DNA from: Zygnema cylindricum
Taxonomy: Eukaryota > Streptophyta > Zygnematophyceae > Zygnematales > Zygnemataceae
NCBI GenBank assembly: GCA_037447655.1
Contig: JBBHKE010003037.1
Span: forward strand, 1-64,000
Reading direction: 5' to 3'
DNA: 64,000 bases
Below, piece after piece: positions 33,010 through 44,948 of this stretch (positions within the stretch are counted from its first letter, which is position 1; each line of letters begins with the position of its first letter). The position numbers and the translations under genes were made by a program. Below the pieces are notes generated by a model that searched no databases, had not been told where the DNA came from, and was given only the letters and a program-made list of their open reading frames with translations.

Positions 33010-34112
33010 GTTTGAGGTTGAGAATTTGTATAATAGAGTCGAAAACAGGACGAGGTTGTGATTTGATTATTTCTATATTTGATACTACAAAATATTTTTT
33101 GTTTTTTTTGCTCATCACAATGTGTTTTTTGCTAATTGATTTTCTATGTGAAAAACTAAGATTTTTTTTTTTAAACATACATAATTAAAACTTTACCAAA
33201 TTCATAACATAGTATCGTAGTTGAAAGAAAAACCGTCCGAAAATTGTAGCGAAAAAATTAGACTTGCGAGATAATAAACAATAATATAAAAGTTTAAACA
33301 TTAATCTTAGAGTTACACGCAAAATTAGGAACAAATCTCTTAAGGGGGATGATTGTCTAGGAGAAAAAATATTCGTAAAAAGAGATTGCAAAAGGACAAA
33401 ATAGTAAAAAGAAGAAGTACACGAGCTATTTTTTTGCGAAGGGAGATGTACCACTACACCACTTATTGTTAGTAGTGTTAATAAGTCGCTACTACTTATA
33501 GCAAAATATCACAAAATATAGTTAACAACATTATTTAAAGACGTGGACTATAACCTACCACGCCTCTTTGCATTAAATAGTATTATTAATCATAATTTTC
33601 CATTAACTCTACACCGCGAATCGTAATTAGCGCTGTTAAGGCTAATTCCGTCACCATGAATTTTGACCCAAAAGCCTTAAAAAGAGTAAACAACTCTAAA
33701 TTTTTCTTTACATCATTAAAGGTATTTTTTGAATCAACGTTAACAGCTCTAATATAGGGTCGTTTTAAATAGTGTGGATTACGGTCGGTGTCTGACCGTG
33801 CAAAATTGTACTCTATTAATGAAAAAAATTACAAAAAATGATTTAATACATGTCGTTATGGTGTAACTACGTTTTCACAAACCGCATAGTGCAAACGTCA
33901 CAATGGCGTGCAATTGTGCGTCAGTCAGATTTTGTATGTGTACCTAAAAGATATTCAAAGGGGATAATTATTACGGACAGAAACTTAAATCAGAGTTATT
34001 GATAAACTACACCGCGAATCGTAATTAGAGTTATGAACGTTAATTCCGTCACCCTAAATTTTGACTCTATCACGTGAAATAGAGTACATAATTCTAAATT
34101 ATTTTTTACGCT
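33010..34112. repeat. Direct duplication, copy 1
   Basis: Nearly identical to 34971-36078 (offset about 1961). It includes the start of a Stowaway-like element (CACCGCGAATCGTAATTAGC near 33612) and part of a second tandem unit at 34012. It is cut at about 34112 by an LTR fragment. Confidence 0.85.
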
Positions 34113-34585
34113 ATTAAAGGCACCTCTTTAGCTTGCGGCATCCCCAGAGAATATGAGAACGAATCTGGATATGGCAGGCATCGCCATTTTGGCCATGCCG
34201 TACTATGGCCGTACATAAAGTACTCCGCCACTTGTACCTTTGTGTACGTTACAATATTCTGATTTGTGCCGTACTCTAGTAATAGAGGGTTTACAGATGG
34301 GTGTAGGACTTCGAAAAATTGGTAGGTAGCCGCCTCTCTCCTAGAGTGCTTTGTACAAAAGGTCAACTTTGACCCTTCATAACTTACTGCTCACGGGAGC
34401 AAATTCAGTGATTCTTTTTGCTATCGACTCAAGGGAGTCTTGTCTTCACAGGGGTGAAGCTGTTCAAAGTTTATTTTGCCAAGGTGGTAGTTATTCTTGT
34501 TGAAACACAAAGGGGTCAAGGTTATCTTAGAGGCTTCGTATGAGCTGCCCACTCTGAGGACCTATGGAGGTTTCAGAGTTTCAAA
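34113..34585 (+). mobile_element. Fragment of a C-family copia LTR
   Basis: Shares aggtagccgcctctctcc, agtgattctttttgct, the ctcaaggga / cagggg blocks and gaggcttc with the gag-proximal halves of LTR1-LTR3 and the LTR at 37720-38725, in the same order. Both ends are truncated. Confidence 0.65.
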
Positions 34586-34762
34586 TTTCCTATTCTAGCT
34601 GGTGTTGCTAGATCTATTCTAGCTATTCCTGCTTCTAGCTCTATGTCCGAATGCAATTTTTCGGATGCGGGGAACACGACAACAAAGAAGATGAGCTCAC
34701 TAGCGGCTTCAATTATTAGTGATCTTTTGTGTGATAGATCCAACCGAGATCTTTTAAATGCA
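34586..34762 (+). pseudogene. hAT transposase C-terminal fragment
   Basis: Reads PILAGVARSILAIPASSSMS then a DAGNTTTKKMSSLAASIISD-like tail to a TAG, the hAT C-terminal dimerisation signature. Its last 120 bp match 32640-32752, the start of the tandem duplication. Confidence 0.75.
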
Positions 34763-34970
34763 TAGTTTTTTGTTTTGTTTTGTTTTGTTTTCTAATTATT
34801 GCTATTTTTTTAGTACTAGTTATATGTATTTGTTTCTTTGAATTTTATTTTGTATTTCATGATTTTTCTAGTGTTTTTTATTATTATAATTGGAATGCTT
34901 ATTTTTACCAAATTACCAAAGCGCAGTATGTATATCAGATTTAGATTTGTTGATTTTGTGTAATTGCTAA

Positions 34971-36078
34971 CTTTGAGGTTGAGAATTTGTATAATAGAGT
35001 CGAAAACAGGACGAGGTTGTGATTTGATTATTTCTATATTTGATACTACAAAATATTTTTTGTTTTTTTTGCTCATCACAATGTGTTTTTTGCTAATTGA
35101 TTTTCTATGTGAAAAACTAAGATTTTTTTTTTTAAACATACATAATTAAAACTTTACCAAATTCATAACATAGTATCGTAGTTGAAAGAAAAACCGTCCG
35201 AAAATTGTAGCGAAAAAATTAGACTTGCGAGATAATAAACAATAATATAAAAGTTTAAACATTAATCTTAGAGTTACACGCAAAATTAGGAACAAATCTC
35301 TTAAGGGGGATGATTGTCTAGGAGAAAAAATATTCGTAAAAAGAGATTGCAAAAGGACAAAATAGTAAAAAGAAGAGGTACACGAGCTATTTTTTTGCGA
35401 AGGGAGATGTACCACTACACCACTTATTGTTAGTAGTGTTAATAAGTCGCTACTACTTATAGCAAAATATCACAAAATATAGTTAACAACATTATTTAAA
35501 GACGTGGACTATAACCTACCACGCCTCTTTGCATTAAATAGTATTATTAATCATAATTTTCCATTAACTCTACACCGCGAATCGTAATTAGCGTTGTTAA
35601 GGCTAATTCCGTCACCATGAATTTTGACCCAAAAGCCTTAAAAAGAGTAAACAACTCTAAATTTTTCTTTACATCATTAAAGGTATTTTTTGAATCAACG
35701 TTAACAGCTCTAATATAGGGTCGTTTTAAATAGTGTGGATTACGGTCGGTGTCTGACCGTGCAAAATTGTACTCTATTAATGAAAAAAATTACAAAAAAT
35801 GATTTAATACATGTCGTTATGGTGTAACTACGTTTTCACAAACCGCATAGTGCAAACGTCACAATGGCGTGCAATTGTGCGTCAGTCAGATTTTGTATGT
35901 GTACCTAAAAGATATTCAAAGGGGATAATTATTACGGACAGAAACTTAAATCAGAGTTATTGATAAACTACACCGCGAATCGTAATTAGAGTTATGAACG
36001 TTAATTCCGTCACCCTAAATTTTGACTCTATCACGTGAAATAGAGTACATAATTCTAAATTATTTTTTACGCTATTAA
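34971..36078. repeat. Direct duplication, copy 2
   Basis: The same sequence as 33010-34112 with only scattered differences. This copy continues without the LTR fragment into the rest of the Stowaway-like element. Confidence 0.85.
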
Positions 36079-36579
36079 AGGTACGTTTTTAATTACCGTT
36101 AATAATTCTAATATAGTGTCGTTTGAAATTGTGGCGCGTACGGTCGTTATCTGACTGTGCAAAACTAAACTTTATTAAATGAAAAAGTACTAAAAATGAT
36201 TTAATACATGCCGTTATCATGTAGCTGATTTTTCACAAAAGGCGTATTGCAAAATTCATAATGACGCAAAACTGTACGTTATGTCAGATTTGTACGCATA
36301 CCTAAATTACAGTGGGGATATTCAGCGCTGATAATTATTACGTCAAGAAACCTAAGTTGGAGTTATTGATAAATTAGAGTAATTTTTTTTTTTTGAAAAG
36401 GGGGTTGATTACCCAAATTAGAATTAATAACTCTAATTATTATTTTTCATTTTTTTACTCTAGTTATTTTTTTACTCTATTAAAGATAAGTGGTGTAGAG
36501 TAAAACTTTTAAAAAATATATATATAAATTAGAATGGATAACATTAATTATTTATTTATGAAAATTACGATTCGCGGTG
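35573..36579. mobile_element. Stowaway-like element with a roughly 400-bp internal tandem repeat
   Basis: Left ends CACCGCGAATCGTAATTAG occur at about 35573 and again at 35971, each starting a similar unit of roughly 400 bp. The right end TTACGATTCGCGGTG finishes at 36579, followed by TA. Confidence 0.65.
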
Positions 36580-36865
36580 TAGAAATGCTTAACGCTAATA
36601 ACAAAGACAGTTGCAATTTTGTACTTTTTCGATTAAGGGCGGGTACGGTTAGTCGCAATAAATCGAGTTTCGGTTAACTATTTTTTTCGTAAAGGCGTTT
36701 CGGTTAACGATTAACAATTTAGGAGCGTGACATAGCAAAATACATCTTGGGAATTCAAATAGAAAGAGATAGAGGGAAAAGGATTATCAGACTTACTCAA
36801 AAAGAAGCTATAGTAATAATGCTTGAAAAACTCTAGATGGAAAAGGTAAACAGTTGTACCACTCC

Positions 36866-36961
36866 CATGGACTTGAAGAAAATAACTGATGGGAGTGTAG
36901 AAGGAGGAGTGATCATGGACTTGAAGAAAGTAAGTGATGGGAGTGTAGAAGGAGGAGTGAT
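36866..36961 (+). repeat. 48-bp tandem duplication in the RT remnant
   Basis: Two head-to-tail copies beginning catggacttgaagaaa, in frame (DLKK.TDGSVEGGVI twice). Confidence 0.9.
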
Positions 36962-37134
36962 AATCTTAGATGATCAGATAAGTCCAGGAGAAAGACAGTT
37001 TATGAAGTCCATTCCTTACAGGCACGTTGTAGGAAGCTTGATCTACTTTACGAACTGTTCTAAACCTGACATAGCAGCAGTTAGAGTCCTCAGTAGGAGT
37101 CTTAATGATCTTAGAAAGAGAGACTGGGAGGCAT

Positions 37135-37241
37135 CAGGGATTTATAGTTGCATTTGGGAGGGGAGCACACTGACATCACTACTTGGCAGCAGGGATTTAT
37201 AGTTGCATTTGGGAGGGGAGCACACTGACATCACTACTTGG
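37135..37241 (+). repeat. 55-bp tandem duplication in the RNase H remnant
   Basis: Two copies of a unit starting cagggatttatagttgcatt and ending atcactacttgg. It changes the reading frame. Confidence 0.9.
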
Positions 37242-37719
37242 AGTGATGCCAGTTATGGGGATGCACCTATGAGAAGATGCGCTTATGGGTATGTGTTGTA
37301 TGTTGGGGAAGGTGGTTGCTGTTAGAGTAGCAAGCAACAAAAGGTGGTTGCTCAGTCCACTAGGGAGGCTGAGTACATGGCCTCTTGTTCAGCTGTGAAA
37401 GAGTAGATGTGGGTCAAATCTTTATTGTAAGAACTGGGGTATATGAATGAGGGAGTGCATGAAGTATTTTGTGATAATTAGGCTGCCATTGCAATTGCAG
37501 CCAATCCAAAACATCATTTTAAGGCTAAACATAGGGACATAAGATTAAGTTTTGCGAGGGAAAAGGTCGAAAACAAAATTGTGAATCTTGTGTATAGGGG
37601 TGATGGGGAAATGGTGGCTGATATGATGACCAAACCTGTGCCCTCTCCCAAGTTAAAATACTGTAGAAAAAAATGTGGATTAAACGAGAAACTAAAATTA
37701 GACTAAAAAATAAGGGGAG

Positions 37720-38725
37720 TGTTGAAATCAATAGATTTTGAAGGTATTTTTTAGGTCTGAATAGATTAATAAAAAGCAAAAGGAAAAGCGTAGGCAGCCT
37801 GCCTCAACCTCCTCTCTCGAGGCCCCATACTTGTTGTAGTCACTGAAGGAAAGAGAGGGTGGTGGAGCCATGGCTTCCTCAGCTCCATAGGCAGGACTTA
37901 AGAGTGACATAAGTCACTCTCAACAAAAGGTTGAGTCCGGCAGGACTCAAACCTTCAACCGGCAGAGCGAGGCGTAGCCATCAGCTCTAACCGGTTTGTC
38001 GTAGGAGTTCGTTAGACTATAAAGGGTTTGGGTTGTATTTAAATGGTGTTAAATGACTTTAGTCCGATTAACGAAATTACGGATGTAGATGAAGGAGACT
38101 AGTTAAAATATAGTGCGAGTCTGAGTCCGCACGAAACAAATATACCAGACATTAGTTTCAACGGCTATTGTTAAAAGCAGGTTTAGATCCAACGGCTCGC
38201 ATCATCGCCGAGATCCCATAATGATCGCTTTGGCGCTTTTCGCACGTGACATGACCTGGCGCCACGTGGCAAGATATCATTGGGAAGCAGGAATCCAAGA
38301 GAGCATGAGGACAAGTCCGGAGGAGACAAACGTCCACTCCATGGCCTTGTCATACACAGGCCCTACAGAAAGGACATCGGCCATAGTACCTTTCTGTATT
38401 GTATAGTCCTCTGATTCGTTCGTACCTCGATATATAAGGGTTGTGAGAGGGGTTTAGGACTTAAGGAATTTAGGAGGTAGCCGCCTCTCTCCGAACAAGC
38501 TTGAATAAATTATGGCATCTTTGCCACTTCATAATTTATCGCCTGGTTGGGCGTTTTGAGTGATTCTTTTTGTTGCGGACTCAGGGGATTCCGGACTGTA
38601 CAGGGGTGCAGTTAGAATGTTAGTTTGCCTACTTCGTAGCAGTGATCATAGCTGAGAAGGGGTTAGTCAAAAACTATCTAGAGGCTTCCTGAATTTTGTA
38701 TTCCAATGGGGGACACAGAATTGCA
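37720..38725 (+). repeat. 3' LTR of the truncated C-family copy
   Basis: Preceded by the polypurine tract AAATAAGGGGAG. Starts TGTTGAAAT and ends GACACAGAATTGCA, including the gag ATG (MGDTEL). 1006 bp. Confidence 0.85.
37925..38008 (-). other. tRNA-like module antisense in the LTR
   Basis: On the minus strand: ACCGGTTAGAGCTGATGG (A-box-like), a GGCTACGCC loop region and GGTTTGAGTCC (B-box). Same relative orientation as in LTR1, antisense to the retroelement. Confidence 0.5.
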
Positions 38726-39415
38726 ACATGTTTGTGCATATTTTCGCCCTGTACAAATTGACTTGTCTTCAAAGCGTGCGACCCGACCACACGCGTGAAC
38801 CAGGTGGAAAGGCAAAAAGCATTCCACACTTTTTGAAGAGACAATGAGACACTTCATAGCATAGTTCAAAAGTAGGCGTTTTATGGGAGGCATTTGGTAG
38901 GTGCAAGTTGTGTTATGGGCTTTTCATGTGATCTTGTTAGATCGCTACTTTGATCGCTAGTTTGATCAGCAACTGTTCAATGACGTTTAATTCTCTATCG
39001 AACGATGTGCAACTCAACCCTGTTACTTTTTTTTCATTTTGCGACCAATACAATATGGGTCTTAAGGTCATATTGTATGTTTTGCGTACAATAGGCATAT
39101 TGTATGGGCCTACTTTCACCTACTTTTGAACTTTGCTTCAAATGGTTGAAATTGTGTTGGATGCTCTAATGTTCCTTAAGAAGTGGCGGCGGATTTTGAC
39201 GAAAGTTAATGTTTTCGACAAGAAAGTACACCCTGTATCGTCACTATTACTGTTTTTTTCGCTACTCAAAACGTCTTTTCTTCTAGACGCACTTTTCGGA
39301 TTCTTATTCCGACGGTTGCCAATGAAAGGTTAGGATCTTAACTTCCACTTGGTTGTCTTCAAACGAAAAAATGGGACATGTGTCTTATGTTGTAATCGGA
39401 GAAACAAACATAAAC
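38726..39415. other. Non-coding stretch
   Basis: Contains an inverted pair agtaggcgttttatg / aaagtaggcc-like and gtatattgtatg repeats around 39060-39110. Short frames on both strands match nothing I recognise. Confidence 0.4.
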
Positions 39416-39419
39416 ACTA

Positions 39420-39616
39420 CACCGTGTATTGCTATTAGTGTTAAGAATTTTTTCTCCGTACACACTTGTCCGATTTTCATATGGAGACCGGCTATGGGAA
39501 GGTGAGAATCTCGGATTTCAATCTCAACCGTCAGATCCATAATCCGACAAGCGTGTACAGAGAAAAGATGTTTTAAGCGGCAGAAAAAACACTAACACTA
39601 ATATCGATACACGGTG
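39420..39616. mobile_element. Stowaway-like MITE
   Basis: CACCGTGTATTGCTATTAGTG at the left, with CACTAATATCGATACACGGTG at the right, TA on both sides. About 197 bp. Confidence 0.75.
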
Positions 39617-42600
39617 TAGCAGTACACGGTGTGATGTTCCGGCTCACTTTCGTTGTAGGAAAGGAGGTGACGCGTGAAAGAGTTTTAGGTATATATGCGA
39701 CTGCCCATATTCCTCAAGTAGATTGCCTTAAATAGAGTTAGTTGTGCCGTTATTTCAACAGGAAGCACTTACAAGCGGATTCTTTGAGTTTTCCTGTGCT
39801 TCAAACGACCCATTATAGCCGAATTTCTTATTACCGATATAAAAACAACCCCCCTTTACTTCGTTTTTGAGCAAATATGAGGAATGTCATGTTCATATAA
39901 TTTATTGACAATAATAGAAGTACAAAGGAGCTTCATTAAAAAAGAGCAATGGCAAACCGTCGGAGTTTTGAGCACACGTGTACAACTTTTATAGTTTAAC
40001 CACCCTATCGTAGCAAATTTTTTGAAGTTAAACAAACTATTTCATACTCCACAACATCCACCTTTTAGAAGGGTATACTGTGTGTCGTCATTAGCTCCAA
40101 ATGATTATTGACACGAGGTTTATAATAGGGTTATTAATTCTATTTTAGTCCGGAAAGAGGTGGTTGGTTTTTAACCATTTAATAAATAAGTATCAAGAAG
40201 AAAACAGTTAGTATCATTGTCACTATTTCTTGTTCGAGGGTAAATCAAGGGCACTGATAAAAGGTCATCGACCATAACAATAATACATGGTGTGATCGCA
40301 CAACTTTGGAGAGACAACTTTACAACCCCAACTATAAAGGTGAAATATCAATCACTTCAACCAAACAATGCTCCGCTCATCATTATTACTGTTAAAAAAA
40401 ATTATCATGAATACTCATTTAGTTTTAATATCGTTATTTTTGTAGTTGTGCGAAGGAAAAAAACACAAAAATTAATATTGCACTTGACGCCAATTTGTGT
40501 ATTAACTTTGTGGCGTCTACACTGAGCTGGCATCCAACTATTTCGGGTGCAAGTAGCCTACCGTGACAGCATTCATCGAGACACGAAGTAGTACGAAACA
40601 TATGCATCAGAGTAAAATTTAACAACATTTTTGGTTTCTTTTCCCGCTATTTTCGACGGCTAACAGGTATGAAAGTTAATTTACATGCGAGATGCATGTT
40701 GTAGAAATGAGATGTCACGTGGATGTTTTGTGCGAAAACTAACTTATTGTACATAATACTAATTTCAACGAACTTAATATAAAGTGGTAACATAGTGAAA
40801 AAATTCCGTACAAGTGTTGATTCGATTTTAAAGTTAATAACACTTTTTTATGATTTTTGGCCCAAAAAAAAGTGCGACAAATTTTGTGTTATCAACGCTA
40901 ACAATGATGAGCAGTGTAGTGTACATGCGAATCAATTGAACCATATGGTAAACTTATAGATGGTGGAATATAGTGTTAAGTCTTTGTACATAGGTGTTAA
41001 ACAATTTTGAAGTGAAAATTTACACAAACTTAACTTTTACATAGATAGTATTTTGGTCTAAAACAATGTACCATTGATACAATGTCCTACCAACCAGCGT
41101 ATGTACGTTTTAGTTTGCACAATGTTTTGGAATGTAAGTGCAGTTACAACTCATAGGCTGGGCAAAGGTATACGTGAATAAATTACTTTCTTTAAAGGAC
41201 TAGAAGTTCAATATAAGAGAAGACTTTATCTATGGATTTTCCACACTAAAACACTCTTACAAATTTTGTGACCATCGTATATTTGGTTAGTTCGATTCCA
41301 ATAACATTTGGTGTCAAATCCAAATCAAATCATAGAGTAACCACATTGAAGAAACTTGCTCTAATGTTGTGGCTAAATTGTACGACACTAAGGGAAACTG
41401 TGCATTAATTGAAAAATTGTACAAATTGTGTGATTTGCCCTCATGACAAGCATAATACTTCAATATTGTAATTACTAGGTCCTATCTCTTGTGCAACCGA
41501 TAATCGGCAATAACTATATTATCGACCATTTATTGGCTGCTTCCTTTGATAACTATGGATAAGTACGCGGACATATTGTACTTTTGACCACCACGCCAAG
41601 AAATAATGTAAGAGTTGAAAACAGTAAAGGCCGGCCTGTACACATGACTGAATTAGGCTGTCCTATTCGAGCCTTCAGTATATCTAATGATTGGATTTGT
41701 CTCTCATATCGAATATTTATCGGCAATACAATTTGATATATTTATCGGATCAATTTTTGCCGAGGACCTACACAAGACCGATTATTGTTAACCATGTCTT
41801 TCAATACCGATAGGAATCCCTAGTTATTACCCTATCACTGTGACACAAAAGGAAAGAAAAAAACATTAGGAATAAAAACCGAGTACATAGTCAAGACATG
41901 TCAATATCCATCACGTCAACATAAGATCTTGGCATGCCATCAACAAGTTACAAAAACCAAGTTACAAAGTAATGTATTTCCATTAATCTATTTAAAAAAA
42001 AGGAATAAACAAATGGTCTTCCGTAGTGCTATTCAGTTCCTGAACATCTTGCCTGCTATGATCCAATCCCATAACTGCACCTTTGTTCAACTGCTGATAG
42101 CACCACTTTCAATAAAGTTCCCTCGAAAAACAAAGAAACTGCTATTTTAACCCAAAGAAAACAGCTATTTAACCAAAAAACTGCTATTGCAACCAAAAAA
42201 ACTGCTGTTGTAACCAAAAAAAAACTGCTATTCTGTCTAAGGTGATTTACCACCTAGACAGCTGTATGTTCTGAATTCGGCCTTCAAACGGTTATTCCAC
42301 TGCTTTTGTTCGACAGTGCAAATGAATAAAAAAAACTCAAAACCTTCACATAAGAAAAAAAAATGACTGACTTCTGCTGCAAAACTGAGTCGGCATCCAT
42401 AAAAATTGGAGTAGCAATGCTTTATAGCTCCTCAAAACAGATTTTGCCCACTGTATATAAATAGCATTTCTAAACAAAAGGCGAGCATCGACCAGTACTT
42501 AAAATGAATAATAATCTCAATTCAATTTAAAATAAATAAAGGATTAACTAAAAAACCACCAAACGGCGAAATGGGGGAAGAGAGACAGGAATTCGTTGCC

Positions 42601-42634
42601 CAAAAACCACCAGCTTTAACAGAATTTACTCTAA
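39617..42634. other. Three kilobases without a recognised gene
   Basis: AT-rich, with stops in all frames. I see fragments of MITE-like ends (e.g. acggtgtgatg 39627, catggtgtgatcg 40287) and several actgctatt repeats at 42135-42235. The last part is presumably the 3' flank of the minus-strand gene. Confidence 0.45.
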
Positions 42635-44948
42635 TTAACGATGAAGAGACGCCTCGTTTGACGGAAATTCCGCTGTTCCCGATAACCATCTTTTGAAGGA
42701 GCTCATCATTCTCTTCCTGCTTTTACTCCGTTGCCGTCGATCTCCTAACTCCTCAGAAACAGATTGACTGAGAGCATGTGACACATCACTTCCCGACACA
42801 TCACTTAGTGACACATCACTTTGTGACACATAACTTCGAGACATATCACTTCCTGTCACATCACTTTGTGACACATCACTAGTCGACTTTGTGACTTTTG
42901 AATTAATGGAACTATTGACACTGTGACTATGCCAGAACACAGGAAACCGAAAGCTGGAGAGTTTTCCTCCGGTGCTTCGCTTTCCTCCCAAGGCACCCAA
43001 AGGCAGCCTTGTGTACTGAAGCTGGTCTCCCGGCCGCTCTTCTTGTGAATCATCTCTCAATCGGGAGCTTTCACTTCCTGTTCCTCTGTGTCTCACACTC
43101 TTCTCACCTGTAAAGGACATGAAAAATGACAGTTGAAGTTTAGTCAAGGTATTGCAAAGACGAGGCTATTTTGAAACAACACAAGTCTTCGTGAATCTGC
43201 CATGACAACCTCTTATTAAAAATGATTTAGTTGAGTGAATATGGTGCCGAAACAATCGCGCCGAGAAGAGAATCTGTGATCGGCTAAGTCCTAATTTGTC
43301 AAAGGCCAAAATCTGTTAAAAGTTCTCAAAACTGCGTAATACACTGCCCATCGTTATTAGTGTTGAAGATTTATTAGTAAGCTGCGAAATTAGAATATAT
43401 AACACTAATTTAGTGTAAGGAGACGTGGCAGATTGCAGTCCACTCCCTTAAATAGTGTTGCTAACAGTATCTTGTGGTTTTAGGCCAAAAAAAGTAGCGA
43501 CCGAATCAGTAATTTGCTCAACTCGATAACCTGTCACATTAACTAATCCCAAACTCACAATTCTGACTTCTGATGAACCGTTCTTTCCACTAATAAGGGA
43601 CAAATCAAACATTGGCCGTCCTTGGGACATGGCAAATCTATAAAATGAACTGTAGACACTGTAGGTTGTGTGGCAGTGTTTCAAAGCTTTCGCAAACTAA
43701 CAAACAGAACCACCACGAAATGTTTTCCTCATATGACATATTCGATGAGGTCTTTAGGTGCTAAACAAAAAGCAAAATAACAATAGACATATTACATAAA
43801 CATGAATATCAAAAAAGTAAGAAAAGCTTACCAGTGAGTCGAGCAGATTGTGAACGAATTGAGTTACGAATCGGCGATTCAATATCGCTTCTCGTACACG
43901 GTGAGCTAACAGACCATCCCCGGGCAGGTAAAACTTCCGCAGCATCTGCCCGAACTCCCACATCTTCCGGAAACCTGTGAAATTCCCCTTCCTCTATATT
44001 AGACATGTCGAAACCAGAAAATAGGTTTGCTAAACACTCATTGCTCTCTTCAATTCCACCTTGTGAACTCTCCATCCCTTGTCGATAGTTGGAGGAAGAT
44101 GAAGAATACCATGAAGAATGGACCGGGGAAAGCCTCGAAGATCCGACAAATAAGTCAATGTCTATACCATATTTTTCAAAATTGGACCAAGTCCTGTCAG
44201 ACTGGTCAGGAATTTGTGCTCCTTCCTTTTCTTCCGTACAGCAGGAGGTGGAACCAAAAAGCTCACTTATTACTGGTTCGATCTCGCACGAAGTTTGGCT
44301 CGGCCATAATTCTAATTGGGCAGGCAGAAATTTTGCTCCTGCCCATTCTGTTCCTAAAGAATTTACCTCAGCCAGTTGTGTACTAATTCCTGTGGTTTTC
44401 CTGTTTTCAATACATCCTGTTTCGACATTTCCGCGAATTTTTTGAGCTTCATCGATACTTTTACTACCAGAAACTTCACAGTTACCATTGTTACTACAGG
44501 TGTCATTACTATTATTGGTGGAACAATTATGAGATAGGTTATGGCTGTGAAAACGGCCAATTCCAGATGTGTAGCAATTACACTTATTATAAGAATTATT
44601 ATCTTCATTTACGCATATAATGTCACTCTCTCCGTTTTTTTCTCGCCTATAAATGTTAATGTCGTCGGTCACATTCATCATTATGTGACCGTTTGAAGAG
44701 ATTGCAGAAGCGACAAACTCAGCTGACGTCAGCGGATTCTTTTGATTGGAGGAGGAGCAAGGAGATCGGGACGACGGAGTGAAAAAAGGGGAGGAATCGT
44801 TACTACTGGAATCAGGATAAGAATAAACAGTATTTGGTGACAAACACTTCTTCGAATATTCGTTTGGACAAAGAATAGTAGAATCGTCTGGAATCGCTAC
44901 GGAAATATCAAGTGAGCAGTTTCCTCTATGAGAATCTGGAGCCGCCAT
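42635..44948 (-). CDS. Unrecognised 529-aa Ser/Asn-rich protein (2 exons)
   Basis: Exon 1 is 44948-43832 and exon 2 is 43107-42635. Donor GTAAGC at 43831 and acceptor TTTACAG ending 43108 join in frame (ARLTG|EKSVRHRG), 1590 nt. I do not recognise the family. The protein is low in hydrophobic stretches, with no signal peptide or membrane helix. It is rich in Ser, Asn and acidic residues, with a poly-Ser/Asn part at about 130-165. More ordered-looking segments are YGIDIDLFVGSSRLSP, ECLANLFSGFDMSNIEEGEF and GWSVSSPCTRSDIESPIRNS. Exon 2 has a basic part and seven pentapeptide repeats (SDVSx, about 447-482), and ends in RKRMMSSFKRWLSG. A regulatory or scaffold protein, perhaps nuclear, is an inference. 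Host-gene status is supported by the long open exon and clean splice junctions. Confidence 0.65.
42780..42884 (-). repeat. Seven 15-bp units coding SDVSx pentapeptides
   Basis: Units like gacacatcacttagt repeat in frame. The peptide reads SDVSQ, SDVTG, SDMSR, SYVSQ, SDVSL, SDVSG, SDVSH. Confidence 0.9.
43108..43831 (-). other. Intron of the 529-aa gene, with a MITE piece
   Basis: Contains ACACTGCCCATCGTTATTAGTG near 43342 and other Stowaway-like pieces. A 78-codon minus-strand frame (43448-43684) looks protein-like, but I found no splice sites that keep frame. Confidence 0.5.

Larger units (their letters stand above)
36726..37676 (+). pseudogene. C-family copia RT/RNase H, 5'-truncated
   Basis: Begins within RT (AKYILGIQIERDRGKRIIRL) and continues through SCTTPMDLKK, DASYGDAPMRR, QSTREAEYMA and NPKHHFKAK to the C-terminus PVPSPKLKYC. 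Interrupted by stops and by two tandem duplications. The best match in this window is element C RT-RNase H. Confidence 0.85.

Noticed and set aside
33185-33454. Identical 89-codon minus-strand frames at 33185-33454 and 35146-35415
   Set aside because: Identity follows from the recent DNA duplication; composition is hydrophobic and AT-driven, with no sign of a protein family.
43448-43684. A 78-codon protein-like frame inside the intron of the 529-aa gene
   Set aside because: No acceptor/donor pair keeps frame with either exon, and part of it overlaps a MITE-like piece. A cassette exon is not excluded.
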